Below, piece by piece: positions 51,242 to 60,341 of a DNA stretch of 64,000 nucleotides. Source of the stretch: Sutcliffiella horikoshii (lineage in GTDB: Bacteria > Bacillota > Bacilli > Bacillales > Bacillaceae_I); the NCBI GenBank assembly GCA_001636495.1, contig KV440964.1:4046666-4110665 (forward strand), read 5' to 3'. Positions within the stretch are counted from its first letter, which is position 1, and each line of letters starts with the position of its first letter. The position numbers and the translations under genes were made by a program. The notes beneath the pieces are model-generated. The model was not told the DNA's origin and made no database searches. It saw only the letters and a program-made list of their open reading frames with translations.

Positions 51242-51786
51242 CCGACTACTTTGCCCCCTTTCCAATACTTCGGGATACCCGCTCGAACCTGCACAGCGAC
51301 ATCAGCTTTGTGCACCAGGAACTGATGAATTTTTTCTAGTAAATGAACATAGTGTTGAACAGATTCATAACCGGAAGGTAGTTCTTCATTTACATCATTG
51401 GAGACGACGAGCAGTGTAAAACCCTTCCTTCGCGTTATATTCACCAACTTTTCCACCTTTTCCAATACCTCAGCTTCCTTCATACCTCCACCATCAAACA
51501 GCATATTACTTAACCAAATAGTCAAGCAGTCCAGCAGGACCACATCCTTCTCACCTGCAAGCTGGATTTTCCACCCAACCTCTATCGGCTCCTCCATCAC
51601 TTCCCAGCAATCTTCCCTTGCTGTCCGATGAATGGCGATGCGCCGCTCCATCTCCACATCGCTTCTCTTCGCGGTCGCAAGGTAAATGAGGCGGGCAGAA
51701 TCCTTCTTTTTGTGATAAGAAAGCGCCAATTTCTCCGCGAAGCTGCTTTTTCCTGAACGGGCCCCTCCCGATACGAAAACGATCAT
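51238..51786 (-). CDS. cobU: Adenosylcobinamide kinase / adenosylcobinamide-phosphate guanylyltransferase
   Basis: A 182-residue bifunctional enzyme. Walker A SGGARSGKSSFAE, the guanylylated His region RRIAIHRTARE, VVLLDCLTIWLSNML (Walker B) and VVSNDVNEELP. It phosphorylates adenosylcobinamide and transfers GMP to it. Start ATG 51786 forms an ATGA overlap with the cobD stop. Confidence 0.92.
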   Translation of the reverse strand: MIVFVSGGARSGKSSFAEKLALSYHKKKDSARLIYLATAKRSDVEMERRIAIHRTAREDCWEVMEEPIEVGWKIQLAGEKDVVLLDCLTIWLSNMLFDGGGMKEAEVLEKVEKLVNITRRKGFTLLVVSNDVNEELPSGYESVQHYVHLLEKIHQFLVHKADVAVQVRAGIPKYWKGGKVVG

Positions 51787-52862
51787 ACCCGCTCTCTCCA
51801 TTTCCGGAGCACTACGCATAGTCTCTCATGCTCTTCTTCGGTTCGGATGGCAAGTCGCAAAAACTTGCCATCCAACCCTTTGAAGTTATATGTATGCCTC
51901 ACCAGAATGCCGTGTTGAAACAAGAAAGTAAAAAGCTCCTCTGTCTGTTCAGTATTTCTTTTATCTTGAAGAAGGTAGAAATTCACACGGGTTGGCGACA
52001 TATAGAAATCATGCTCCCTGTAAAATGCACGCAACACTTTTGCCTGTTCATCAAGCCAGTCAAATGTTCGCTGTACGAAATCAGTATCATCCAATAACAA
52101 AGGAGCGACTGCATCAGCCAACGCATTGACACTCCAAGGAATCTGCGCTGTTTTCAGTTCTTCCACTACAGCTTTCCCAGCCATCATATAACCAAGCCGT
52201 ATTCCAGGGATCGTGTACATTTTCGTCAAAGACCGGAGCAAGATCAGATTGGGGTATTCCTTCCATAACGTAACCAAAGACTCGGAAGGAGCAAAATCAA
52301 CAAATGCTTCATCTACCACTAAATATGTATGAGTGTTCAGCCCTTGCTCCAGAAGCATTTTCACTTCCGCTTTCGGAACCACCGTACCTGTTGGATTGTT
52401 GGGACGACAGAGGAAAAGGACATCCAAATCCGGCAGAACCTCTAACAGAGTATTCATCGGCAAACGGAAATCATCTTCAGCAGACAAAGTGATGTCCGTC
52501 ACATTCAGATGATAATGGTCACACGCTCTGTTATATTCCGAAAATGCAGGATGTACAATTCCCGCCTTTTTCCCTTCAAAATATTTGGCAGCAAGAAAAA
52601 TCGCTTCCGCACCGCCGTTTGTTAAAAGAATCTCTCCCTCCTCGATTGCCTCGATACGTGCTAATGCTGCACTGCTATTGGAATAATGAGGGTCCGGATA
52701 GCGCATCATGTTCTCCCACTGTTTCTCCAGCTCCCCCTTTAACCAATCAGGAGGACCAAGGGGGTTAAGATTTGCACTGAAATCTACTATCTCCACCTCA
52801 TCCTCCAATTGAAACAGCTTCTTCATTGTTGCCGGCTGTCCGCCGTGTTCTGGCCAGTTCAT
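51783..52862 (-). CDS. cobD: Threonine-phosphate decarboxylase
   Basis: A 359-residue aminotransferase-fold PLP enzyme. FSANLNPLGPP start, RPNNPTGT, and PLP Lys in SLTKMYTIPGIRLGY. In a cobalamin operon this is CobD (CobC in Pseudomonas nomenclature), making (R)-1-amino-2-propanol phosphate from threonine phosphate for the corrinoid side chain. It sits between cbiB and cobU, as in other Bacillus B12 loci. HisC-like histidinol-phosphate aminotransferases are related, but the context decides. Confidence 0.9.
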   Translation of the reverse strand: MNWPEHGGQPATMKKLFQLEDEVEIVDFSANLNPLGPPDWLKGELEKQWENMMRYPDPHYSNSSAALARIEAIEEGEILLTNGGAEAIFLAAKYFEGKKAGIVHPAFSEYNRACDHYHLNVTDITLSAEDDFRLPMNTLLEVLPDLDVLFLCRPNNPTGTVVPKAEVKMLLEQGLNTHTYLVVDEAFVDFAPSESLVTLWKEYPNLILLRSLTKMYTIPGIRLGYMMAGKAVVEELKTAQIPWSVNALADAVAPLLLDDTDFVQRTFDWLDEQAKVLRAFYREHDFYMSPTRVNFYLLQDKRNTEQTEELFTFLFQHGILVRHTYNFKGLDGKFLRLAIRTEEEHERLCVVLRKWRERV

Positions 52863-52866
52863 TTCA

Positions 52867-53835
52867 TCACCTCAAATTCAGTAAGAATAGGGAAAGTATT
52901 CCCAGTGCCATAAATCCGATCCAGCCACCATGCATATAGTGAATGGATTTGGAGATATCCGCTGGTACCAGCTTCCTCAACGGATCCCCCATTTTTGCGC
53001 GGTCTGACTTAATTCCTTTATAGTAATTGACCCCTCCAAGCTGGATTCCCATCAGTCCTGCAGTCATCGCTTCTGGCCATCCGCTGTTGGGACTTGGGTG
53101 CTTTCCTGCATCCCGCCTTGTGAGTTTCCACCCTGCAATGCTTCTGGATTCTTTTATAAAAAATGAGGAGAGCCACATGGCCAGGGCTGTCAACCTTGCC
53201 GGCAGAAAGTTCGCCGCATCATCCAGACTGGCTGACGCCCAACCAAAATCACGGTATTTAACATTCTTGTATCCCACCATGGAGTCCAGCGTATTCACCG
53301 CCCGGTAAGCCATTGCAAGCGGTGCCCCACCAATCATTGCAAAGAACAATGGCGCAGTAACCCCGTCCACCGTATTCTCGGCAATCGTTTCAACCGTACC
53401 TCTGACAATTTCGCTTTCCGGCAACTTGTCAGTGTCTCGGCCCACAATCATGCTAAGACTCTTCCTCGCCTCTACAAAATCTCCAGCAAGCAATGGCTTA
53501 AGCACACTTCTGCCGGCATTAGCCAACCCTTTTATGGCGATGGTCGTTGAAATCAAATAGATTTCAACGGCCACCCCAGCCCAGAATTGAAGTTTATAAG
53601 ATAAATAGACAAGCAGAAAGGCAAGGCCATATACTAAGAGCACGACCGTGACAGTAAGAAGCACTCCCTTCCCCTTTCGTCTGCTTCCCTTATTCCAGGA
53701 GCTGTCCAATAGTGAGATGAGTCTCCCCATCTGCACTACAGGATGTGGCAGCCAGCGTGGATCGCCAATAAGTAAATCCAGCACAACAGCACCGACTAAA
53801 ATGAAAAATCCTATATAGAAAAAATTTTCAATCAT
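52867..53835 (-). CDS. cbiB: Adenosylcobinamide-phosphate synthase
   Basis: A 322-residue membrane protein with four to five hydrophobic segments. LLIGDPRWLPHPVVQMGRLI and RGTVETIAENTVDGVTAPLFFAMIGGAPLAMAYRAVNTLDSMVGYKN are the CbiB signature. It attaches aminopropanol (phosphate) to cobyric acid. ATG 53835 overlaps the btuD-cbiZ stop by 8 nt (ATGATTGA). Confidence 0.93.
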   Translation of the reverse strand: MIENFFYIGFFILVGAVVLDLLIGDPRWLPHPVVQMGRLISLLDSSWNKGSRRKGKGVLLTVTVVLLVYGLAFLLVYLSYKLQFWAGVAVEIYLISTTIAIKGLANAGRSVLKPLLAGDFVEARKSLSMIVGRDTDKLPESEIVRGTVETIAENTVDGVTAPLFFAMIGGAPLAMAYRAVNTLDSMVGYKNVKYRDFGWASASLDDAANFLPARLTALAMWLSSFFIKESRSIAGWKLTRRDAGKHPSPNSGWPEAMTAGLMGIQLGGVNYYKGIKSDRAKMGDPLRKLVPADISKSIHYMHGGWIGFMALGILSLFLLNLR

Positions 53836-55306
53836 TACTTTCTACTCGTTTCCTATATTTCAAAATAGCTTCTATTACCGCTTCATAGACAATATGTCCG
53901 ATTCCTTTCCCTACAAGTGTGCCGGAACCAGCATAAGGAGTCTTATCACCTTGCTGGGTGACGGCCAGCAACATGGCATCGGTGGAAGTACCGGTTGCGA
54001 TCGTGCCTGTTTGCGGATCTTTCACCTGCAAATCAAAAAGTGCCTTTCCTTTTGCCTCTGTCGCCGACATCAGTCCATTGACCAACGCCCCATCGGTCAA
54101 ATGTGCGTTGATAAATACCATGGTGTTTATTGTTCCCATTGTCACCGGAGTAGGGCAGAGTTCCGTTTGGGTGATGTCGACTGCATTCCCTACCCCTGCA
54201 GTAACCACAGCCATAAACTCCAGGTTCTCTATATTTTTCTTGTGCACCACCACATCAACGAGCTGGACGGCAGTCATCATCCCGACTGTCTGTTCGGACG
54301 GAATCCCCCGCTCCTCGAGCCATTGCTCTATATCTTTAACCGGATCACTGCAGTTGTAATTCTTTTTTACATGAAAATTACAGAAGTGTTTATGCCACTG
54401 GATGCCTTCGCCTACAACGCCATTGGAGATGGTCCGCAACGGCAGGGTGGATTGAACATGGACACATGTCCCGTCCTGCTTGAACGAAAAGTTATTATTG
54501 AACTCTACAGCTTTAGCCTTTGCTTCAAACCTCGGCGTCATCAAAAGCTGCGGCTTAGGCACGACTGGATGGGATTCTGCCTTAATCCACACTTCATACA
54601 CCTTTTCGAGCTGCTCCTCTTTCCGAAGGGTCTCCGCATCCCCTACCTCCAGAAACCTCCCATTATGCAAAAGAGCAAGGCGGTCGGCGTATAAGGAAGC
54701 AACATTCAAATCATGCAAAATCGCGAAAACGGTCAGGCCCTTTGTTCGCTGCCACTCCTTGATTAAATCAAGCATTTGAAAGGTATGCTTGATATCAAGA
54801 TGGTTTGTCGGCTCATCCAGCAACAGGATTTCCGGTTCCTGGGCAAGGGCCTTGGCAAGCAGTACCCGCTGTTTCTCCCCACCGCTCAGCTTACGGAACT
54901 GTTTATTTCTGTACTTCTTAATGTTTGTTACTTCCATAACTTGCAACATAATTTCCTTATCTATGGCAGAAAGACTTTTCAGAATCCCTTTCTGATGCGG
55001 ATACCGTCCAAGACTGATGATTTCCTCCACCGTATAATCAAACGAAACCTGAATCTCCTGGGACAGCACCGCAACCTTTTTTGCCTTTTCCAATTTAGTA
55101 AAAGAAGCAAGCGGTCTGCCTGATAGCAGCAGCTCCCCCTCTATAATTGGGAGCTGGCCGGTTACCAGCTTAAAAAGTGTCGTCTTTCCACTCCCATTCG
55201 GTCCAAGCAGTGCAAAGAACTCGCCTTTATGAATTTCAAGGTCCACCCCATTAATGATGGGATTTTCCACACTATATCCGCCTACCAGACTTTGAATCTT
55301 AATCAT
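53828..55306 (-). CDS. BtuD-CbiZ fusion: corrinoid ABC ATPase plus adenosylcobinamide amidohydrolase
   Basis: A 492-residue fusion. Residues 1-250 are an FecE/BtuD-type ATPase (Walker A GPNGSGKTT, signature RKLSGGEKQR, Walker B ILLLDEPTNHLD). Residues about 275-490 are a CbiZ domain (LRTISNGVVGEGI, FHVKKNYNCSD, then VTAGVGNAVDIT and NTMVFINAHLTDGALVNGLMSATEAK). CbiZ cleaves the aminopropanol arm of incoming corrinoids so they can be rebuilt. The fusion ties import to remodelling. Start ATG 55306 overlaps the btuC stop by 8 nt (ATGATTAA). Confidence 0.9.
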   Translation of the reverse strand: MIKIQSLVGGYSVENPIINGVDLEIHKGEFFALLGPNGSGKTTLFKLVTGQLPIIEGELLLSGRPLASFTKLEKAKKVAVLSQEIQVSFDYTVEEIISLGRYPHQKGILKSLSAIDKEIMLQVMEVTNIKKYRNKQFRKLSGGEKQRVLLAKALAQEPEILLLDEPTNHLDIKHTFQMLDLIKEWQRTKGLTVFAILHDLNVASLYADRLALLHNGRFLEVGDAETLRKEEQLEKVYEVWIKAESHPVVPKPQLLMTPRFEAKAKAVEFNNNFSFKQDGTCVHVQSTLPLRTISNGVVGEGIQWHKHFCNFHVKKNYNCSDPVKDIEQWLEERGIPSEQTVGMMTAVQLVDVVVHKKNIENLEFMAVVTAGVGNAVDITQTELCPTPVTMGTINTMVFINAHLTDGALVNGLMSATEAKGKALFDLQVKDPQTGTIATGTSTDAMLLAVTQQGDKTPYAGSGTLVGKGIGHIVYEAVIEAILKYRKRVESND

Positions 55307-56345
55307 TCGCCTTCCCCTTCCCAATCCTTTCTCTGACCAAAAGAACGGCAAAAACCGGCGCTCCAATCAAAGCGGTGATGACACCGATCGGCAGTTCCTT
55401 CGGCGCAATGATGGTCCGTGCCATCAGGTCTGCCAACACAAGAAAGCCCCCTCCAATCAACATCGACAACGGAAGAACATGGCGGTGATTCGGTCCGGTC
55501 AACAGTCGTACCAAATGTGGGATTACCAACCCGACAAACCCGATAGATCCCGACACCGCAACCGCTGATCCTGTCAAAAGGGAGGCTCCGAACAGGATCA
55601 ATATTTTCCCACGCTTCACATTCACTCCAATGTGATCTGCGGCCTCTTCCCCAAGCGCCATGGCATTCAGCTCACGAAAATGCATGAACAATAATAGCGA
55701 ACCTGCAATCATGAACGGAAAGATAAGCTGCACATGGCTCCAGCCTCTCATACCCACGCTTCCGTACAGCCAATAGATGATTTGCGTCATCGACTCCTTG
55801 TCACCAAGCGCGATGATCAGGGAAATGATGGAACCGATAAAGGCGCTGATAATAATCCCTGCCAAGATAATCGTTTCTATCGCCAACCCGCGGTTACTCA
55901 ACCTTACCAGCCCAAATACAAGCAACAGGGACAACAGGCCACTGATTATCGCTACAACCGGCAGCGTGAAGCTACCGAGCCCGATAATCGTTATGTTGAA
56001 AAATAATACAACCACCGCTCCCAATGCTGCACCCGAGGAAACCCCAATAGTATATGGGTCTGCCAGTGGATTCCTAAGCAGCCCCTGAAAAGCGGCTCCT
56101 GCAAGCGCAAGTGATGCGCCGACAAACATCGCGAGAAGGACACGCGGAAACCGGATATTCCAAATGATCATCTCCTCATTCTTCGGAACATCCACATTCC
56201 AGCCGAATCCAATGGCATTTTCAGATAAAATATGTAAGATGGACGGTATGGGGATTGAAACACTGCTGTTCAATAAACCAAGGAGGGCTGTACCAAGTAC
56301 AAACCCTCCACTTCCGATATACAACCAAAAGACCCGATTACTCAA
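55299..56345 (-). CDS. btuC: Corrinoid ABC transporter permease BtuC
   Basis: A FecCD-type permease, 348 residues from the start chosen, with about ten membrane segments. Motifs: NIRFPRVLLAMFVGASLALAGAAFQGLLRNPLADPYTIGVSSGAALGA and GSIGFVGLVIPHLVRLLTGPNHRHVLP (coupling EAA-like loop). It moves corrinoid across the membrane with BtuF and the BtuD domain. TTG 56345 is preferred as start: it overlaps the btuF stop by 8 nt (TTGAGTAA), like its neighbours, and GGAGAT lies upstream. A longer frame begins at TTG 56390. Confidence 0.88.
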   Translation of the reverse strand: MSNRVFWLYIGSGGFVLGTALLGLLNSSVSIPIPSILHILSENAIGFGWNVDVPKNEEMIIWNIRFPRVLLAMFVGASLALAGAAFQGLLRNPLADPYTIGVSSGAALGAVVVLFFNITIIGLGSFTLPVVAIISGLLSLLLVFGLVRLSNRGLAIETIILAGIIISAFIGSIISLIIALGDKESMTQIIYWLYGSVGMRGWSHVQLIFPFMIAGSLLLFMHFRELNAMALGEEAADHIGVNVKRGKILILFGASLLTGSAVAVSGSIGFVGLVIPHLVRLLTGPNHRHVLPLSMLIGGGFLVLADLMARTIIAPKELPIGVITALIGAPVFAVLLVRERIGKGKAND

Positions 56346-57336
56346 AGATCTCCGGATAGATAAGTTTAGCAAGAGTCTCCACCCCTTCAATAAGACGAGG
56401 TCCCGGTCTTGTTACTGTATCACTGTCCACATCATGCACTTCTCCATCTTTGATGGCAGGAACTTCCACCCAACCGGAACGGGCCATCACTCCCTCTTTT
56501 GGATTGTCCACATAATATCCGTAAGTCGTGATGATTACATCAGGATTCAGCTGAACAATTTCTTCTTCCGTCAGCTTCACCCAGCCCTCCTGATCACCTG
56601 CAGCATTTTCCGCTTGAATGGATTCGAGCATTTCATGCATGAACGTCCCTTGCCCTGTTGTAAAAATATCCGGAGCAGGAGAAACCTCCACCCAAACTTT
56701 TTTCTTTTCCGTTACTTCCTTCGCTTTCTCTTCCACCGCAGCAAGGCGGTCCTTCATGTCGGCTATTAAACTTTGAGCCTCTGCTGTTTTTCCTGTTGCT
56801 TTGCCCATCAGTTCCATCGTTTCATATACATCAGCAAACGATGATTCGCTACCAATAACAATCACAGTAATTCCAGCTTCCTCGTATTGTTTGAGGATAT
56901 TCTCATGGTTCTGCTGATGATAATCCGTAACAAGAATCACATCAGGCATTAAGGTGAGAATGAGTTCCACATTCATATCCTGCGCACCTACCTTTTCTAG
57001 GTCAGCTGTTTCAACAGGATAGTTGCAATAATCGGAAACCCCTACCATCTTGTCTCCCAAACCAAGTGCATATGCAATTTCCGTGTTACTTGGTTGCATG
57101 GAAATAATGCTTTTCGGCTCTTCTTCTATTGTGATTTCCTTACCCGAATCGTCCGTTATTGTGACAGGGAAGGCTCTTTCCTGTTGTTGTTCTTCACCAG
57201 TTGTAGTTTTATTCGTGTTCCCACTTTCTACGTTTCCATTCGTTTCCTCTGAGGTCGCCCCACAGCCTGCCAATATCCCTAAAATCAGGACCAGAACAAG
57301 ACCAAAAACTCCCCACTTCTGCTTTAAATGATTCAT
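56338..57336 (-). CDS. btuF: Corrinoid-binding lipoprotein BtuF
   Basis: A 332-residue extracytoplasmic lipoprotein. The signal peptide ends in the lipobox ILAGC (Cys25), then a Ser/Thr/Asn/Glu linker to about residue 50. The periplasmic-binding fold of the FecB/BtuF type follows: IISMQPSNTEIAYALGLGDKMVGVSDYCNYP, then PDVILVTDYHQQ. First gene of the second B12 unit, under the riboswitch at 57512-57700. It binds cobalamin or precursors outside the membrane. Confidence 0.92.
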   Translation of the reverse strand: MNHLKQKWGVFGLVLVLILGILAGCGATSEETNGNVESGNTNKTTTGEEQQQERAFPVTITDDSGKEITIEEEPKSIISMQPSNTEIAYALGLGDKMVGVSDYCNYPVETADLEKVGAQDMNVELILTLMPDVILVTDYHQQNHENILKQYEEAGITVIVIGSESSFADVYETMELMGKATGKTAEAQSLIADMKDRLAAVEEKAKEVTEKKKVWVEVSPAPDIFTTGQGTFMHEMLESIQAENAAGDQEGWVKLTEEEIVQLNPDVIITTYGYYVDNPKEGVMARSGWVEVPAIKDGEVHDVDSDTVTRPGPRLIEGVETLAKLIYPEIFE

Positions 57337-57365
57337 GATCTTTTCCCCTTTTTGATTTTTTTCAA

Positions 57366-57394
57366 ATAAAAAAACGCCATCCTAAAGGAAAGCG
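57366..57394 (-). terminator. Riboswitch-controlled intrinsic terminator upstream of btuF
   Basis: On the minus strand AACGC...TCCTT-TAGGA...GCGTT followed by TTTTTT, between the riboswitch aptamer and the btuF ribosome-binding site. This is the expression platform: termination when cobalamin is bound. Confidence 0.8.
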
Positions 57395-57511
57395 TTGAAC
57401 GTCAAAAAGCACCTATGTATCCGTGTTTTAGCTAGATTGTAAGACATCATCTATCAAACATGGAAACTCTGCACTTCAAACATCCTTTTCCTCGAAGGAG
57501 CTTAAATAACA

Positions 57512-57700
57512 AGATAGGCAGGTCTCCTGACTTACGCTTCACTGGTCAGCTGCGCCTTCCCATGCACCTTTATTGTGCACAGTGGACTCCAGCAGCTTTC
57601 CTAAACGCTTACAGTGGCGGGACCGTGTTGGACTTGCACCAACTTCCCTTTTCACCCTTCCTGCACGAGTCATACTCTAAACAAGAAAGGAACCTATTTG
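57512..57700 (-). ncRNA. Cobalamin riboswitch, btuF unit
   Basis: Minus-strand RNA shows the cobalamin aptamer in order: P1 left AATAGG, GGGAAGTTGGTGCAAGTCC, ACGGTCCCGCCACTGTAAGCG (B12 box GCCACTG), then GTCAGGAGACCTGCCTAT closing P1. Rfam class RF00174 by these motifs. An intrinsic terminator follows before btuF. Confidence 0.93.
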
Positions 57701-57730
57701 TCGTAATATTTGTTTTTTTATTCTTTCGCT

Positions 57731-57759
57731 ATTATAAAATAACTTCCTGGAGTTGTAAA
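57731..57759 (-). promoter_or_regulatory. Sigma-A promoter of the second cobalamin unit
   Basis: On the minus strand TTTACA (-35), 17-bp spacer, TATAAT (-10). It lies just upstream of the riboswitch, so transcription starts near 57724 and enters the aptamer. Confidence 0.75.
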
Positions 57760-57769
57760 TTTTATTCTA

Positions 57770-58810
57770 CTAAACTTTCTCTGCTACCCCTGCCGACTTA
57801 AAAGTGGCCATTTCTTTTACAATGTTCGCAGCCGCTTGGAGAACCGGGAACGCCAAGGCAGCACCGGTCCCTTCCCCAAGTCGCAGTCCGAGATTCAGGA
57901 TTGGCATTATTTCTAAGAGTTTAATGGCATGCTGATGCCCCGACTCTTGGGACTGATGGCCAATAAAAAGATAGCCTTTCACTTCACTGTGCAGCTTTAC
58001 TGCCAAAAGTGCAGCGATAGTACTGATAAAGCCGTCGATGAGAATTGGGATTTTTCTTTCTGCAGCTGTCAAGATGGCCCCTGTCATCCCTGCTATTTCA
58101 AGGCCGCCTAATTTAGACAACACATCAATCGGATCAGCAGAATCTGGTTTGCGGTTGCCGATCGCTTCACTGATGATTTGCTGTTTTATTTTCACCTGCT
58201 CTGAAGATATCCCTGTCCCGAAGCCGACCACTTGAGCTGCACCCAAGCCGCTTAATGCTGCCAATACGGCACTGCTGCTCGTTGTGTTTCCGATTCCCAT
58301 TTCCCCGACAATCAGACACTTAGCACCATCATTTAATACTTTTGTTGCGATGTCACTTCCAGCGTCGATCGCCTGCAGTGCCTGACTTCGAGTCATTGCA
58401 TCTTCCTTCAGAAAATTGCCGGTACCATAGCGAATTTTACTAATATGTAGCCCTTCTCTTTTCACATCGCTGACCACACCCATATCGACAATTTCGACCT
58501 TTGCTCCAATCTGTCGTGCCAGCACATTGATGGCCGCTCCTCCGTTCAGGAAATTGTGAACCATCTGTACAGTCACCTCCTGCGGGTAAGCCGATACCCC
58601 TTCGGAAGCTATTCCATGGTCAGCAGCAAACACAATGATTCCTGGTGGCGTCACCTCCGGAAAATCCGCTCCTGTAATTTCTCCGAGCTGGATAGCAATC
58701 TCCTCCACCATCCCAAGGCTCCCCTGCGGTTTTGTTAAGGTGTCTAGGTAGGACTTCATCTTTTCTCCTTGCTTCTGATTGACTGGCTTGATGTTATAGT
58801 TGTTACTCAT
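57770..58810 (-). CDS. cobT: Nicotinate-nucleotide--dimethylbenzimidazole phosphoribosyltransferase
   Basis: A 346-residue CobT. TKPQGSLGMVEEIAIQL, FAADHGIASEGVSAYPQEVT, MVHNFLNGGAAINVLAR, GEMGIGNTTSSSAV and the catalytic Glu in GLRLGEGTGAALAFPV. It makes alpha-ribazole-5'-phosphate (or another lower-ligand nucleotide) from nicotinate mononucleotide. Start ATG 58810 overlaps the cbiP stop by 8 nt (ATGAGTAA). Last gene of the first unit; the second unit's promoter begins within 15 nt of its stop. Confidence 0.93.
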   Translation of the reverse strand: MSNNYNIKPVNQKQGEKMKSYLDTLTKPQGSLGMVEEIAIQLGEITGADFPEVTPPGIIVFAADHGIASEGVSAYPQEVTVQMVHNFLNGGAAINVLARQIGAKVEIVDMGVVSDVKREGLHISKIRYGTGNFLKEDAMTRSQALQAIDAGSDIATKVLNDGAKCLIVGEMGIGNTTSSSAVLAALSGLGAAQVVGFGTGISSEQVKIKQQIISEAIGNRKPDSADPIDVLSKLGGLEIAGMTGAILTAAERKIPILIDGFISTIAALLAVKLHSEVKGYLFIGHQSQESGHQHAIKLLEIMPILNLGLRLGEGTGAALAFPVLQAAANIVKEMATFKSAGVAEKV

Positions 58811-60341
58811 TTTTATCACCTGCTGCTTGTTTTTTTATGGAAAGTCCGTAATCCTGGAACTCTCGCATCCTTTTATAAATCAAGTCCATGGAAAGGTGTT
58901 CCCTCACCACATCCGCCAAGCGATTAAAAGACTCTTCTCTTAATTTCTCAAAAGAAGTCCTGCCTTCGATTGGCGCCAGCCCCTTCTTCATCCTTAACGA
59001 ATTCAGCAGCTCCTCCCTGAACTTATCATTATGAAAAACTCCATGGAAGTATGTGCCCGTAATGTTTTCGAACTGAACACCCTCTGAACGACCAGACAGT
59101 CTGACAAACGGTGCAACCCCTTCCTGCACTTCCGAAACTCCCATATGAATCTCGTAACCTTTCACAGGTATCTCTTTTTGCCCATAGGACACCACACCTT
59201 CAGATAATACCGTCGTCTTATCCGCCGTAATGGATGTTTTCATCGGAAGCAGTCCAAGCCCTGACACCACCTTCAATGAAGATTCCATCTCATATTCGTC
59301 CACCACTACATCCCCAAGCATCTGGTAGCCACCGCAAATCCCGAAGATGGCAGTTCCTTGTGCTGACAATGTCTGAAGTCTGTTAGCCAACCCTCTTTCG
59401 TGCAAAAAAAGCAGGTCGCTCAATGTATTTTTGCTTCCGGGTAGGATGACCATATCCGGTTCCCCAAGCTCTTCCGCCTTTTGCACATACCGCACATGAC
59501 AGTCCTGTTCTGCAAAGAACGGATCCATATCGGTAAAATTTGAAATCAGTGGGAAGCGGATTACCGCAATATCAAGCTCTTTTGTGACGTCCCTTTTTAC
59601 AGAATAACTATCAAGAATCACAGAATCCTCTGCCTCGATATTCAAATTTGGCACGTATGGAACGACTCCAAGAACAGGTACACCCGTATATGCTTCAAAC
59701 CACTCCAAACCAGGATCCAGCAGCGACACATCGCCCCTGAACTTGTTGATGACGACGCCAAAGACCCTTTGACGGTCTTCCTCGCCCAACAGCTGTAGCG
59801 TTCCGACCAAACTTGCGAACACACCGCCTTTTTCAATATCCCCGACAAGAATGACAGGAGCGTTGGTAAGTCTGGCCACCCGCATATTCACCAGCTCGCG
59901 GTCGTTCAAGTTGACCTCGGCCGGACTTCCTGCCCCTTCAATCACAATGCAATCATACTCTGTCTGAAGACTGCGATAAGCGGCATCTATCAAATGCAGA
60001 CCCTTTTCATAAAACTCCTGACGGTACTCCCCCGCTTTCATATTTTGATAAGGCACACCGTGCACCACAATTTGCGATTGATAATCGCCGGTCGGCTTGA
60101 TCAGAATCGGATTCATATCAGTGGTCGCGATTACTCCCGCCGCTTCCGCCTGCACTCCCTGTGCTCTGCCAATCTCCTTTCCGTCCATTGTGATGTAAGA
60201 ATTGAGCGCCATGTTCTGGGATTTAAAAGGCGCAGTCCGGTAGCCATCCTGTGAAAAAATCCGGCATAATGCTGTGACAATTGCACTTTTACCAGCATCG
60301 GAATGCGTGCCCTGCACCATCAACGGGGTTCCCTTAAACAT
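58803..60341 (-). CDS. cbiP: Cobyric acid synthase
   Basis: A 512-residue glutamine amidotransferase of the CobQ/CbiP type. The N-terminal P-loop is GTHSDAGKSAIVTALCRIFSQDGYRTAPFKSQNMALNS; the C-terminal GATase-like domain has nucleophile Cys in IFGICGGYQMLG and His in FHGVFHND. It amidates the b, d, e and g side chains of adenosylcobyrinic acid a,c-diamide. ATG 60341 overlaps the cbiA stop by 8 nt (ATGTTTAA). Confidence 0.93.
   Translation of the reverse strand: MFKGTPLMVQGTHSDAGKSAIVTALCRIFSQDGYRTAPFKSQNMALNSYITMDGKEIGRAQGVQAEAAGVIATTDMNPILIKPTGDYQSQIVVHGVPYQNMKAGEYRQEFYEKGLHLIDAAYRSLQTEYDCIVIEGAGSPAEVNLNDRELVNMRVARLTNAPVILVGDIEKGGVFASLVGTLQLLGEEDRQRVFGVVINKFRGDVSLLDPGLEWFEAYTGVPVLGVVPYVPNLNIEAEDSVILDSYSVKRDVTKELDIAVIRFPLISNFTDMDPFFAEQDCHVRYVQKAEELGEPDMVILPGSKNTLSDLLFLHERGLANRLQTLSAQGTAIFGICGGYQMLGDVVVDEYEMESSLKVVSGLGLLPMKTSITADKTTVLSEGVVSYGQKEIPVKGYEIHMGVSEVQEGVAPFVRLSGRSEGVQFENITGTYFHGVFHNDKFREELLNSLRMKKGLAPIEGRTSFEKLREESFNRLADVVREHLSMDLIYKRMREFQDYGLSIKKQAAGDKNE

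Noticed and set aside
53894-54694. 266-codon plus-strand open frame
   Set aside because: Antisense to the well-supported btuD-cbiZ gene; no ribosome-binding site and no recognisable motifs.
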